64,000 bases of DNA from Clostridiales bacterium. Lineage in GTDB: Bacteria; Bacillota; Clostridia; Oscillospirales; CAG-272. Below the pieces are notes generated by a model. The model had not been told where the DNA came from and searched no databases. It saw nothing but the letters and a program-made list of their open reading frames with translations. The DNA lies in NCBI GenBank assembly GCA_012840355.1, contig DULN01000005.1, forward strand, positions 1 through 64,000. The letters are read 5' to 3'. The translations under genes and the position numbers were made by a program. Within the stretch, counting starts at the first letter, position 1. Every line of letters starts with the position of its first letter. This document shows positions 1 through 8,204 of the stretch, piece after piece.

Positions 1-376
1 CGTCAAACAGCGCGTCCCTGCTTTTTTTGCCAAGCCCGGCTAGTTCCCACCACAAGCCGGTGTCGGAGTTTTCCATAAGCCTATAGCAAAGCGAAATTTG
101 GTCCGCCCTAGCGTATGACTCGCTTTTGAGCTGGTGTATCCGCTTTGAGAACATCTCCTCGGCGCTGATGACCCCGCTCTGCCAAAGCTGGATGTCCGCT
201 ATCGGTATGCCCACGCGCCGCAATACCGCAATGCATTTGAGCTTCTCCACTGTCTGCTCGTCAAAGTAGCGGTAGGAGTTCTCGGCCCGCTTGGCTGAAA
301 GCAAGCCTTTCGCTTCGTAAAGCCTGATGCTCTTCCTGCTAAGCCCGGTTATTGCCTCAACGTCGCTGATTAGCAT
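1..376 (-). CDS. MerR-family transcriptional regulator (3' end cut by window edge)
   Basis: The visible 125 residues begin MLISDVEAITGLSRKSIRLY, the winged-helix DNA-binding head of MerR regulators. It contains the helix-turn-helix (residues about 3-22), the RLYEAKGLL turn and the NSYRYFDE wing. From about residue 50 a helical region leads to the dimerisation coiled coil. The effector domain lies beyond the window, so the inducer cannot be inferred. The start at 376 is preceded on the minus strand by GGGGAAAAG. A promoter with the 19-bp spacer typical of MerR targets and a dyad inside it lies directly upstream, so autoregulation is likely. Family assignment is firm; the specific subfamily is unknown. 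Confidence 0.88.
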   Translation of the reverse strand, partial: MLISDVEAITGLSRKSIRLYEAKGLLSAKRAENSYRYFDEQTVEKLKCIAVLRRVGIPIADIQLWQSGVISAEEMFSKRIHQLKSESYARADQISLCYRLMENSDTGLWWELAGLGKKSRDALFD

Positions 377-413
377 CTTTTCCCCAAAAACACTCCTAGT
401 TTCAGTATTTTAG

Positions 414-444
414 ATTATAAAGTATGCCCTTGGGGCAAGGTCAA
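414..444 (-). promoter_or_regulatory. MerR-type promoter with operator dyad in a 19-bp spacer
   Basis: On the minus strand a TTGACC -35 box (439-444) and a perfect TATAAT -10 box (414-419) are separated by 19 bp instead of 17. The spacer region carries the palindrome CCTTGGGGCAAGG (428-440). An over-long spacer with a centred dyad is the known architecture of promoters that MerR proteins untwist. It lies 38 bp upstream of the MerR gene start, so it most likely controls that gene. Confidence 0.8.
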
Positions 445-486
445 ATGTTAAAATCGGCAAATTATGTAAACTTAATGTAAATTTTT

Positions 487-521
487 CATAAAACAAAACG
501 GTACCGCAAAAAGCGGTACCG
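487..521 (-). terminator. Rho-independent terminator after purE
   Basis: A perfect 9-bp stem CGGTACCGC / GCGGTACCG (499-507, 513-521) with a 5-nt loop is followed on the minus strand by TTTTGTTTT. It closes the purE transcription unit. Confidence 0.85.
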
Positions 522-526
522 GAGCA

Positions 527-1018
527 TTATATTTTGCTTTGCAGCGCCTCGTCTTTTTTTACCGTTTCCTCGGCGAGCCGCTTTTTGTGTGCGGCAAGCT
601 TTTCGGCGAGCGCGCGGTCAGAGAGCGCAAGCATCTGCGCTGCGAGTATCGCCGCGTTCGCCGCGCCGTCTATCGCCACCGTCGCTACCGGCACGCCCGC
701 CGGCATCTGCACGGTCGAAAGCAGGGCGTCGAGCCCGTCGAGCGTGCTCGATTTTACCGGCACGCCAATTACCGGCAGCGTCGTGTGCGCCGCCAGCACT
801 CCCGCAAGGTGCGCCGCCTTGCCCGCAGCGGCGATTATGACGCCGAAGCCCTTTTCTTTCGCCTCGCGCGCGAAGGATGCCGCGCGGTCCGGCGTGCGGT
901 GCGCCGAGATGACGTGCGCCTCGTACTCGATACCGAACTCCGCAAGAGTCTTTATCGCCGGGCGCATAACCTCAAGGTCGCTGTCGCTGCCCATTATAAC
1001 GGCAACTTTATATGCCAT
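527..1018 (-). CDS. purE: N5-carboxyaminoimidazole ribonucleotide mutase PurE
   Basis: This is a 163-residue class I PurE, which moves the carboxyl group of N5-CAIR to C4 to give CAIR in purine biosynthesis in the cytoplasm. The phosphate- and substrate-binding motif GSDSD is at residues 10-14 and SAHRTP near residue 39, both hallmarks of PurE, and the length is typical. An AGGAGG sequence stands 11 nt before the start. It begins 4 nt after the stop of the ADP-ribosylglycohydrolase gene, so it is the last gene of that operon and is followed by a strong terminator. purK, the usual partner, is not adjacent; purN and purH occur elsewhere in this window. Confidence 0.96.
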   Translation of the reverse strand: MAYKVAVIMGSDSDLEVMRPAIKTLAEFGIEYEAHVISAHRTPDRAASFAREAKEKGFGVIIAAAGKAAHLAGVLAAHTTLPVIGVPVKSSTLDGLDALLSTVQMPAGVPVATVAIDGAANAAILAAQMLALSDRALAEKLAAHKKRLAEETVKKDEALQSKI

Positions 1019-1021
1019 GCT

Positions 1022-2392
1022 CTAATTGTCCTCCTGCCTTTTTGCTTTGATTTTTTTATATACCTCAAACGAGCGGCGCGCGCACTCGGAAATCTTTATC
1101 GGGTGAAATCCCACGACCTCCGAGTATAGCGTGTCGCGCAGCGGTGCGGTCCACTTTTTCGGCAAGCCCGACGCGCCGCATAACGCTCCGGCAATCGAGC
1201 CAACCGTCGCGCCGTTGCAGTCGGTGTCCCAACCGCAGAGCACCGAGGTTGCAATCGACTTTTCAAAGTCGCCGCCGCCCCAGATGACCGACGCCGCGAC
1301 AGCCGCTACGTTGTTGTTGGTGTGAACCGGGTGGTAGTGCCCAAACTCCCGCCAAAGCCCGTCGCAAAGCTCCTCTACCGTCGACGCGGACTCGGCGAGT
1401 CTGACTGCCTTCGTTATATCCTCATACAGCCGCGAAGTCTTAGGTATCACCGCGAGGCCTGCGTCGACGCACTCGCGAGGCGAGGCGCCCGCCAGAGCTG
1501 CCGCGATTGCCGCCGCCGAGAACATCGCGCCGTAGATGCCGTTTCTTACATGCGAGAACGACGCGTCGGCGTATGCCATTTTCGCCGCGAGCATCGGGTC
1601 GCCCGCCGCCGCGTAGGCGTAGCCGTCGATGCGGATTTCGGCGCCGATCCACTCGCGGTAGGGGTTATGGTGCGTCCGGACGTACTCGACCATATCCTCG
1701 GGGCTCGCGCCCGTTTCCTTTATAAACGCGTAGTTTTTGTACGCGACGTACTCGGCAGTGCAGACTTGGTTCTGCGTGAGCCTCGAGTGCCACATCTCTC
1801 CGACGTCGAGCGGGCCGAAGTCCGCGCCGTAGCGTTCGGTCACAAGCAGCGCTATCGCCATGTAGCGGATATCGTCGTCTGAGCACATCGTGTTTATGTT
1901 TTCGGCAAGGCACTCGGGGCAGCCGACCCCGATGCCGTATTTCTGCCGCGCGCCGGAGATTTTGGGGGCGTAAAAGCTTATCGGCCACTTCCCCGCTTCC
2001 TCGAACCAGCGCTTGACGAACACCCAGCCCGGCTCGCCGTCTTTGCCGCTCATGTACGGGTAGGTCTCAAACGGCTTGCCGAGCGCGCAACCGGCGCAGC
2101 GCCCAAGCCACGCGCCGTAGATGCGGTCGTATACCTCGTCGTCGGACGGCGCCCGAAGCTTTGGAAGCTCTTTCGTCGCAAGCTCCATTATTTTCTCATA
2201 CTCATTCGGCTCGTCGTATGGGAATTCGGGCCGCGGCACAAGCGCGGCAAGCTCGCAAAGCAGCTTAACGTAATCCTCATATGTAGCGCAATTTCTTAGC
2301 TTTTCGCGAAAGCCCGTAACGTCGCAGCCTTCCTCGGCGCGCTGGGTTATCTCGTCGAAGGCGATGTTTTTTATTTCAGCCCAAAATGCCAT
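1022..2392 (-). CDS. ADP-ribosylglycohydrolase family protein
   Basis: The protein has 456 residues. The motif RIYGAWLGRCAGCALGKPFE (about 88-107) is the N-terminal signature of the ADP-ribosylglycohydrolase (DraG/ARH) fold. SDDDIRYMAIALL and, near the C-terminus, GWDTDCNGATVGSIAGAL supply the aspartates that coordinate the binuclear magnesium centre. The family removes ADP-ribose from proteins or small molecules; the substrate here is unknown. An upstream domain of about 85 residues is not recognised. A GAGAGGG ribosome site precedes the start. The gene lies 24 nt after the sugar isomerase gene and 4 nt before purE, so all three are probably co-transcribed, with no obvious biochemical link. 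Confidence 0.85.
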   Translation of the reverse strand: MAFWAEIKNIAFDEITQRAEEGCDVTGFREKLRNCATYEDYVKLLCELAALVPRPEFPYDEPNEYEKIMELATKELPKLRAPSDDEVYDRIYGAWLGRCAGCALGKPFETYPYMSGKDGEPGWVFVKRWFEEAGKWPISFYAPKISGARQKYGIGVGCPECLAENINTMCSDDDIRYMAIALLVTERYGADFGPLDVGEMWHSRLTQNQVCTAEYVAYKNYAFIKETGASPEDMVEYVRTHHNPYREWIGAEIRIDGYAYAAAGDPMLAAKMAYADASFSHVRNGIYGAMFSAAAIAAALAGASPRECVDAGLAVIPKTSRLYEDITKAVRLAESASTVEELCDGLWREFGHYHPVHTNNNVAAVAASVIWGGGDFEKSIATSVLCGWDTDCNGATVGSIAGALCGASGLPKKWTAPLRDTLYSEVVGFHPIKISECARRSFEVYKKIKAKRQEDN

Positions 2393-2416
2393 CGTTTTGC
2401 CCTCTCTTTTATTACT

Positions 2417-3310
2417 TTAGCCGCGGCTGCTCTCCCAGAAGGCGCGCGCAGCCTCAAATTTATTCTCGTCGTAGATGCCGTGGAGCATCATGTCGCCGGC
2501 AAACCCATATTCGCAGAGCAGCTCCGCGAGGTACGCAAAATCGACTATGCCCTCGCCTGTGCCGCAGAACTCTATGCCCTCTGATTCCTTTATATCCTTG
2601 CCGTGCGCTAGCACCACGTCACGACCGAAAAGCCCAAACGCGTGCCGCAGCGTCGGGCGCACGTTCTCCGGATGCGCCGTGCCCGGAGGGAAGAGGTTCG
2701 CAGGGTCGAGTATCATCTTAAGCCTCGCCGAGCCGGCTTCGTCGAGCAGCTTTCGCGCGCGCTCGGGCGTGCTTATGACGTTCGACGCCTCGGTCTCCAC
2801 CGCAAGCGTTACCCCCTCGCGCTCGGCAATCTCGCAAAGCCGCAGCATCGTGTCCATCATGTCGCGCCAAGCCTCGGGCGTTCCGTTATCGGGATGGTAG
2901 GTCCAAAGGTCTTCCGCGCAGCGCGTGCCGGAACAAAGCGTGATTATGCCGCAGCCGAGCGATTTTGCGGCTTTTGCAAGCCCAAAAAACCGCCGCACCG
3001 CCTCGTCCCGCACCTCTTTTTCAGGATGCGCGGCGTTGAATGTGCCGTTTATCGCTCCGACCTCGACGCCAGAGCTCAAAGCCGCGCGCTCGATTGCCCC
3101 CATCGCGCCGGCGGGCAGCTCGCTGAAATCAGGGAACTCGATTTTGCCGTCGGCGTCAAACTCGGTCTCAACCACCGTCTGAAAGCCGAACTGCACCACG
3201 TCGAATCCGTACCCTTTTGCGCGGGCGAAAAGCTCCCCGGCGCTGTATTTGGGGAAATCGGTGGTGCAAATGCCGGTCCTTCTAAGATAGAGCGGGGTAA
3301 CTTTGCTCAT
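2417..3310 (-). CDS. Sugar phosphate isomerase/epimerase (xylose isomerase-like TIM barrel)
   Basis: This 297-residue protein resembles the AP endonuclease 2/IolE-type TIM-barrel family. It has alternating beta-alpha units, an LAVETEASN strand end, ILDPANLFPPG and VLAHGKDIKE. These carry the acidic and histidine metal ligands expected of sugar isomerases or epimerases. No signal peptide is seen. The start overlaps the preceding hydrolase stop by an ATGA junction, so translation is coupled. Substrate is not predictable; family confidence is good. Confidence 0.82.
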   Translation of the reverse strand: MSKVTPLYLRRTGICTTDFPKYSAGELFARAKGYGFDVVQFGFQTVVETEFDADGKIEFPDFSELPAGAMGAIERAALSSGVEVGAINGTFNAAHPEKEVRDEAVRRFFGLAKAAKSLGCGIITLCSGTRCAEDLWTYHPDNGTPEAWRDMMDTMLRLCEIAEREGVTLAVETEASNVISTPERARKLLDEAGSARLKMILDPANLFPPGTAHPENVRPTLRHAFGLFGRDVVLAHGKDIKESEGIEFCGTGEGIVDFAYLAELLCEYGFAGDMMLHGIYDENKFEAARAFWESSRG

Positions 3311-4248
3311 TTTGTCACCGCCTCTATATTTATGCCGTCAGTTTTTATCACTATCGTGCCGTAATCGGCAGTCGTATAAACCGCCGCGCCTATAAGCCCA
3401 AGCCGCTCAAGCACCTCGCGGTGCGGGTGGCCGTAATCGTTTATCTTCGCGCACGAGATGACTGCTATCTGCGGCGAGGTGGCCAGTATGTACTCGTCGG
3501 TGCTCGAGCTTGCGGAGCCGTGGTGGCCAACCTTTAACACGTCGCAGTGCAGCGCGAGCGCCCCAAACTTTTTAAGCTGGTCGCACTCGGACTCTGCCTC
3601 GGCGTCTCCGGTGAAAAGAAACTCAGCCTCTCCGTACAGCAGCCTTAATACAACGCTTGCGTTGTTTAGCTCGCCATACTCCGCGCACGGGCCGAGAATG
3701 GTGAAATTAGCCTGCGGGGAATCCCCGTTTTCCGATTCGCCGCCCGCGCCGAGTGTAAACGTTTCGCCCAGCATATCGTCGGCGCGTATCACCTCTGCGC
3801 CGCTTTTGCCAATCGCGTCGAGCAGCCGCTCAAACGTTGCGGTAGCCGTAACCGCGTCCGGCATTATCACGCGCGCAACCTCGTACTCGCGCATTATCAT
3901 GTCGCCGCCGCCGATATGGTCCTCGTGCGGGTGGGTGAACACAACGTATTCAAACTTTTTTATTCCCAGCGCGTTAAGGTATGCCCGCAGCTCCTCCTCT
4001 GCGCTGTTCGGCCCGGCGTCTATCAGCATCGCGGCGCCGCCGGGCGCAACAACTAGAGCCGAGTCGCCCTGCCCCACGTCGATAAAGTGCACTTCTAAGG
4101 CATCCCCCGGCTGCAGCGGGGAGGAGGTATACAGGGTTGCCTGCTTTCCTCCGACGAGCCGCGAGATAAGGTAAAATACTAAGGCTGCGGCAATGACCGC
4201 CAGCCGTAACAGGCCAGCGGCCGCCTTGTTTTTCGCTTTGCGCTTCAT
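3307..4248 (-). CDS. ComEC/Rec2-type MBL-fold metallohydrolase with N-terminal membrane anchor
   Basis: The 313-residue protein starts with a lysine-rich segment and one hydrophobic helix (about residues 13-32), then a metallo-beta-lactamase domain. Metal-binding motifs are visible: HPHEDH at 106-111, GDAEAESE, KVGHHGS and a late GHPH. The FIDVGQGDSALV opening is typical of the stand-alone hydrolase domain related to the C-terminus of ComEC, whose members cleave phosphodiester bonds in nucleic acids or nucleotides. The anchor would place the domain outside the membrane. It overlaps genes on both sides by ATGA junctions, so it is translated with Mrp and the sugar isomerase. Confidence 0.85.
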   Translation of the reverse strand: MKRKAKNKAAAGLLRLAVIAAALVFYLISRLVGGKQATLYTSSPLQPGDALEVHFIDVGQGDSALVVAPGGAAMLIDAGPNSAEEELRAYLNALGIKKFEYVVFTHPHEDHIGGGDMIMREYEVARVIMPDAVTATATFERLLDAIGKSGAEVIRADDMLGETFTLGAGGESENGDSPQANFTILGPCAEYGELNNASVVLRLLYGEAEFLFTGDAEAESECDQLKKFGALALHCDVLKVGHHGSASSSTDEYILATSPQIAVISCAKINDYGHPHREVLERLGLIGAAVYTTADYGTIVIKTDGINIEAVTK

Positions 4249-5117
4249 TCGGCTATTGCGTCGGCAGCAGTTTTAACGCGGCTTGTATCGGCGCTCTCGA
4301 GCATGCCCGCGTCGCACAGGGCGGCGAGCTTCGGGTCGAGCGGTATCCGCGCGAGCAGCCGCAGCCCACCGAACCGCGCCTCAAGCTCCTCGTCGGGCAG
4401 ATACTCTCCAAACACCGGTATGCGCTTGCCGCAGTCGGGGCAGACAAGCCAGCTGTAGTTTTCAACCACGCCAAAAATCGGCACGTTCATCATCCGCGCC
4501 ATGTTCTCGGCTTTGGCAACTATCATGCCGACCAGCTCTTGCGGCGAGGTCACGATTATAACCCCGCTCACCGGCAGCGACTGAAATACCGTCAGCGGCA
4601 CGTCGCCCGTCCCCGGCGGCATGTCGACGAACATATAGTCGATCTCGCCCCAGACGACGTCGGTCCAAAACTGCCTTACGGTGCCAGCGATAACCGGCCC
4701 GCGCCAAACGATGGGCGTCGTCTCTTTGTCGAGCAGGAGATTGACGCTCATCACCTTAATGCCGCCGCGGCTGCGGAGCGGCAGTATGCCGTCGTCGCAG
4801 CCGGTAACGTCGCCGCTTACGCCAAAAATGCGCGGGATCGACGGCCCGGTGACGTCGGCGTCTAGCACCGCGACCTTTTTCCCGCGCCTTGCCATTTCAA
4901 TCGCGAGCAGCGATGTGACGAGCGATTTCCCCACGCCTCCCTTGCCGGAGGCTACGGCGATTACCTTTTTTATTTTGCTTGCTTTGCTCATTGGCGCCGC
5001 GAGGTTCTGCTTGCCCCGCGACGCGCAAGACGCCGCGCAGGACGAGCAGTCGTGCCCGCAACCCTGTGCACCGGCGCGTGTTTCTGTTTTAGCGTTTGTA
5101 CCTTTAGCTTCTGCCAT
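4245..5117 (-). CDS. Mrp/NBP35-family P-loop ATPase (iron-sulfur carrier)
   Basis: This 290-residue protein carries the deviant Walker A GKGGVGKS (about 58-65), the LDADVTGPSIPR switch and VDMPPGTGDVPL, all diagnostic of Mrp/NBP35 ATPases that load or carry 4Fe-4S clusters. The CPDCGK motif near residue 217 supplies the dimer-bridging CXXC. An additional cysteine-rich head (C20, C24, C27, C31) resembles the N-terminal cluster site of eukaryotic NBP35, which many bacterial Mrp proteins lack. It is the first gene after a clear promoter and overlaps the next gene by ATGA. Confidence 0.92.
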   Translation of the reverse strand: MAEAKGTNAKTETRAGAQGCGHDCSSCAASCASRGKQNLAAPMSKASKIKKVIAVASGKGGVGKSLVTSLLAIEMARRGKKVAVLDADVTGPSIPRIFGVSGDVTGCDDGILPLRSRGGIKVMSVNLLLDKETTPIVWRGPVIAGTVRQFWTDVVWGEIDYMFVDMPPGTGDVPLTVFQSLPVSGVIIVTSPQELVGMIVAKAENMARMMNVPIFGVVENYSWLVCPDCGKRIPVFGEYLPDEELEARFGGLRLLARIPLDPKLAALCDAGMLESADTSRVKTAADAIAE

Positions 5118-5146
5118 CTTATATGATACCTTTTTGCGGTTAAACT

Positions 5147-5175
5147 CGGACGGCGTTTTGCCGCCCGTTTTTATT
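5147..5175 (+). terminator. Plus-strand terminator-like hairpin inside the mrp leader
   Basis: The stem CGGACGGC / GCCGCCCG (one A-C mismatch) with a GTTTT loop is followed on the plus strand by TTTTTATT. Both flanking genes read minus, so on the sense strand the hairpin sits in the 5' untranslated region of mrp. It could stop antisense transcription or fold in the leader. Confidence 0.45.
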
Positions 5176-5200
5176 ATATCTAATTATGCCCAAATATCAA
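5173..5200 (-). promoter_or_regulatory. Sigma-A-type promoter for the mrp-purE operon
   Basis: On the minus strand TTGATA (5195-5200) and TATAAT (5173-5178) are separated by 16 bp, about 60 bp before the mrp start. It would drive mrp, the hydrolase, the isomerase, the ADP-ribosylglycohydrolase and purE. Confidence 0.7.
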
Positions 5201-5244
5201 GCCCGACGCAAAAATGTTTAAATTTTCGCCTATGTATTACCCAT

Positions 5245-6303
5245 TTACCGGCGGGACAGCTTCTCGTAGCACTCCTCGTACCAGAGCACGTTTTCGACGG
5301 GCGTGTTCGGGGGGATATGGTTGCCGACCGCCATAAAATACCCCGGGCAGTTTTTGCCGATTCTCATGCAGCGCAGCACTTCGTTATATATATCCTCTTT
5401 TGTCCCGTGAAGCAACACCCGGGTATCGGCGTTTCCAATAAAAACGTGCGTTTTGCCGTACTTCTTTGCGATATACTCCATATCTGTGCAGGGTTCAAGC
5501 ACAAACCCGTGCGCGCCAGCCGCCGCGATGTCGTCGATAAATTCCGTGTAGTTGCCGTCCGACGTGAAAAGCAGCTTTTTCCCCGCCTCGATAACCGGCG
5601 CAAACAGCTTTTTGTAGTTAGGGAAAACATATTCCCTATACCATTTGGGATGCAAAAACGGCCCGGAGGTCCACACGATGTCGTCGTGGACCATGATCAC
5701 CGGAGCCTTGCACTCTGCCAAAGCGTTAAAAAATGGCTGCATCCATTGCGCGTAGCGGTTTGCAAACTCTCCAAACTTTTCGCCGTCGGTCCCGGCGGCT
5801 AAAAGGAGCATCTCCCAGCCCAGCATGTCGATCAGCCCCGACATGCAGGTGATATACGTCCCGGTCATCGTCACCGCGTCTTCGTACCGGGCGCATTGGC
5901 TGTCGTAGCTTGCGTTAAAAATTTCGACCATCCGCTTTTCGTCGATGGGCGGGAGCTGCGTGGCGGGGTCAAAAGAAAATACTTCTTCCACGTCTTTGAA
6001 AACAGGCTCCTTGGCAAGCCTGTAGTCCCTTCCCCCGGCTTCATACACTCCGTGCCCCATGTCGGTGCAGTATTTGCCGAGATACCTTCGGTCCACTTCG
6101 GTGCTCCAAGCGAGGTCGTAATTAAAGATCTTGAAAAACAGCCGCTGCGCGTATGCCTTCTCTTCGTAGGGGCTATCGGCGTTGACTTTAAGGCCGGTTA
6201 CCGCCCGGATGACATCCCAGTGCATCTCAAGCGAGTATTCCGTGCGCGGGACGCGTTCTGTCATCTCGAGCCGCAGCGCAGCCATGCCGTGCTCACGAGA
6301 CAT
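5245..6303 (-). CDS. Uroporphyrinogen decarboxylase (URO-D) family protein
   Basis: The protein has 352 residues from the start at 6303, which is preceded by GGGGGT at a good distance; an upstream in-frame ATG at 6360 would overlap the previous gene and lacks such a site. The fold and C-terminal motifs (FLHPKWYREYVFPNYKKLF, LLFTSDGNYTEFIDD, HVFIGNADTRVLL) match the MtaA/CmuA-like branch of the URO-D superfamily. That branch contains methyltransferases as well as true decarboxylases. No haem genes or corrinoid proteins are adjacent, so a methyl-transfer or unknown role is more likely than haem synthesis. It follows the metallophosphoesterase gene by 23 nt. Confidence 0.8.
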   Translation of the reverse strand: MSREHGMAALRLEMTERVPRTEYSLEMHWDVIRAVTGLKVNADSPYEEKAYAQRLFFKIFNYDLAWSTEVDRRYLGKYCTDMGHGVYEAGGRDYRLAKEPVFKDVEEVFSFDPATQLPPIDEKRMVEIFNASYDSQCARYEDAVTMTGTYITCMSGLIDMLGWEMLLLAAGTDGEKFGEFANRYAQWMQPFFNALAECKAPVIMVHDDIVWTSGPFLHPKWYREYVFPNYKKLFAPVIEAGKKLLFTSDGNYTEFIDDIAAAGAHGFVLEPCTDMEYIAKKYGKTHVFIGNADTRVLLHGTKEDIYNEVLRCMRIGKNCPGYFMAVGNHIPPNTPVENVLWYEECYEKLSRR

Positions 6304-6326
6304 GATATTTACCCCCAATCGGCTTA

Positions 6327-8204
6327 CTATTTTACACGCCCGAAAACATGCGTGCCGCAAGCCTCGAGCTTTTCTTCGCCATCAGACAGCGCATAATACG
6401 TCAGCCGGATGTTCTTGCCGTCGAATTTTATAAGAAGCCCTGTGCCGTGCAGCATCGCGCCGGCGTTCGCGTAGATGAACTTGATTTTGCGGCTAATTTT
6501 GCCCTCTTTGTCGCACTCGATCTTGTCGCCCGGCCCGCGCACCGTCAGCATCGATGGGTCGTCGTAGTGGTTATGCCCCCAGACGAATATAATGTCCACC
6601 TTACCGGCGTAATCGTTGAGGAGGTCGATAACCTTTTCGGCGTAAAGCACCGTGCGCTCGGTAGCGTTGATTGCAAAATGCAGCGGCCAGTGGGAACTTA
6701 CCACAACAAGCTTCCCTTTGCCCTCTACCTCGTCGAGGAACGAGCGCAGCCGCTCGAGGTCACTATCCCTGAACATGCTGTAATACTCGCCGTGCGTCAC
6801 GTCGGTCGCGCCGAGGTTGAATATCACATAAGGCGACGAGGTGTCCCCGCCGGGCCAGATAGCCCCGACGCGCGCGCAGCCGTACGCTATCGCGAAGCAG
6901 TCCAGCCCCGTGCCGTCGTAGAAACTTTCATCGTAGAGGGACTCCCAGTCGTGGTTGCCCATAGTGTATACCGGCTGGCTCGCCGGGAAGACCGCGGCAA
7001 CCGTCGCGCTGACCATATCGGCGTATTTGCTCCAGTTGCGCTTGAAATACCCGCTGCTCGCCGTATACATGTCGCCGGCAAAGCTCACCGTGCGCGGGTA
7101 CTCGCCGGCGTCGCGCAAACGCGAGAGGAAGCTATATAGCTTGTCGGTATAGCTGTGCATGTCCGAGGTGACAAGCAGAGCCCGCGGGTCGGCATCGTTC
7201 CCGTCAAGCTTTGTAGCTTTATCGGTTTTTGGGAAGCTCACGGTAACGTACAGCCTTGTGCCTTGCACCCTTGCCTCCGCCGGCAAGCCGTTGACTGTAA
7301 CCCTTGCGTCATCTGCGAATCTATACCCGGCGTTCGCCCGCACCACTATTTGGGCGGTGTATTCCGTATCAGGGCAAAACACTGCCGGTTCGCCCGACCA
7401 TCGCGTCGACTCGACAGAAAGCGACGTCACATCCTCCGGTAAATACGCCCAAAGCGCCGGCTCGCCCGCCGCAGGCTCGCGCAGCCGCAGGCTGACGGCG
7501 CTTATCTCTTTTTTCGGCTCGTCTTTTTTTTCCTTCCTAAAGAGCTTTACAGCAAACAGCCTCTGCGTGAGGTCGGGGTAGTTGTTAACATATACGAACG
7601 CGCCGTAGTATTTCGAGTAGTAAAGCAGGTCATTCGTGTCCTCCGAGCCGCTGACCGCCGAAAGGAAGAAGGTGTCGCCGCGGCGCAGGATTTGAAACGA
7701 CGACTGTTCGGGCGGTATCTCGCCGTCGGAGGGCTCCCACACGCAAAAGCGCAAAAACGCCTCTCCGCGCCATATGTCGCGGACAATCGGGCGCCCGTTT
7801 TGCGTTATCATCATGTCGTCGGCGGTATAGTACGCGTCGCCCGGCTTTGTGTCCTCTCGCGGCTCGAACCGCCAAATCATCTCGGGCGTAACCTCTCCGC
7901 CCAGCACCCCGCCTTCGGTCGATACCGGTACTCCTGCAAAGCTGTGCCCGCCACCGGTCCCGTACGACACGGTGCTCGAGACCAAAGCATACCCGTTTGA
8001 TACTATTACATAGTCGACGCCCGGCTCGATTTCAGCCGTCTGCACCCAAGCCTCGCCGGGCTTTGGCGCCGCTTCGGTTGTAAGCGTCTCGACCGGCTTA
8101 TTTTCGATGTCGGGCAAAATCGCAAGTTTCAGTATTACGGCGACAGCCACCGCCGCCAAGATTAAGATTGAAGCTGTCAGGGCAATTTTAAGTCCTTTTT
8201 TCAC
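6327..8204 (-). CDS. Membrane-anchored calcineurin-like metallophosphoesterase
   Basis: This 625-residue protein has an N-terminal hydrophobic helix (about 7-28), so it is probably extracytoplasmic. A central region near residues 230-330 looks like a beta-sandwich with DTEYTAQIVV and FADDARVTVNG, a pattern common in clostridial surface proteins. The C-terminal half is a metallophosphoesterase with the expected order of metal ligands: SDMHS, FAGDM, MGNHD, SSHWPLH and GHNH. Its start overlaps the stop of the iron-sulfur membrane protein gene. The substrate is unknown. Confidence 0.85.
   Translation of the reverse strand: MKKGLKIALTASILILAAVAVAVILKLAILPDIENKPVETLTTEAAPKPGEAWVQTAEIEPGVDYVIVSNGYALVSSTVSYGTGGGHSFAGVPVSTEGGVLGGEVTPEMIWRFEPREDTKPGDAYYTADDMMITQNGRPIVRDIWRGEAFLRFCVWEPSDGEIPPEQSSFQILRRGDTFFLSAVSGSEDTNDLLYYSKYYGAFVYVNNYPDLTQRLFAVKLFRKEKKDEPKKEISAVSLRLREPAAGEPALWAYLPEDVTSLSVESTRWSGEPAVFCPDTEYTAQIVVRANAGYRFADDARVTVNGLPAEARVQGTRLYVTVSFPKTDKATKLDGNDADPRALLVTSDMHSYTDKLYSFLSRLRDAGEYPRTVSFAGDMYTASSGYFKRNWSKYADMVSATVAAVFPASQPVYTMGNHDWESLYDESFYDGTGLDCFAIAYGCARVGAIWPGGDTSSPYVIFNLGATDVTHGEYYSMFRDSDLERLRSFLDEVEGKGKLVVVSSHWPLHFAINATERTVLYAEKVIDLLNDYAGKVDIIFVWGHNHYDDPSMLTVRGPGDKIECDKEGKISRKIKFIYANAGAMLHGTGLLIKFDGKNIRLTYYALSDGEEKLEACGTHVFGRVK

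Noticed and set aside
534..1129. Long open frames opposite purE and many other genes
   Set aside because: High GC in third positions of the real genes leaves long antisense frames. They lack ribosome sites and family motifs and overlap well-supported genes.
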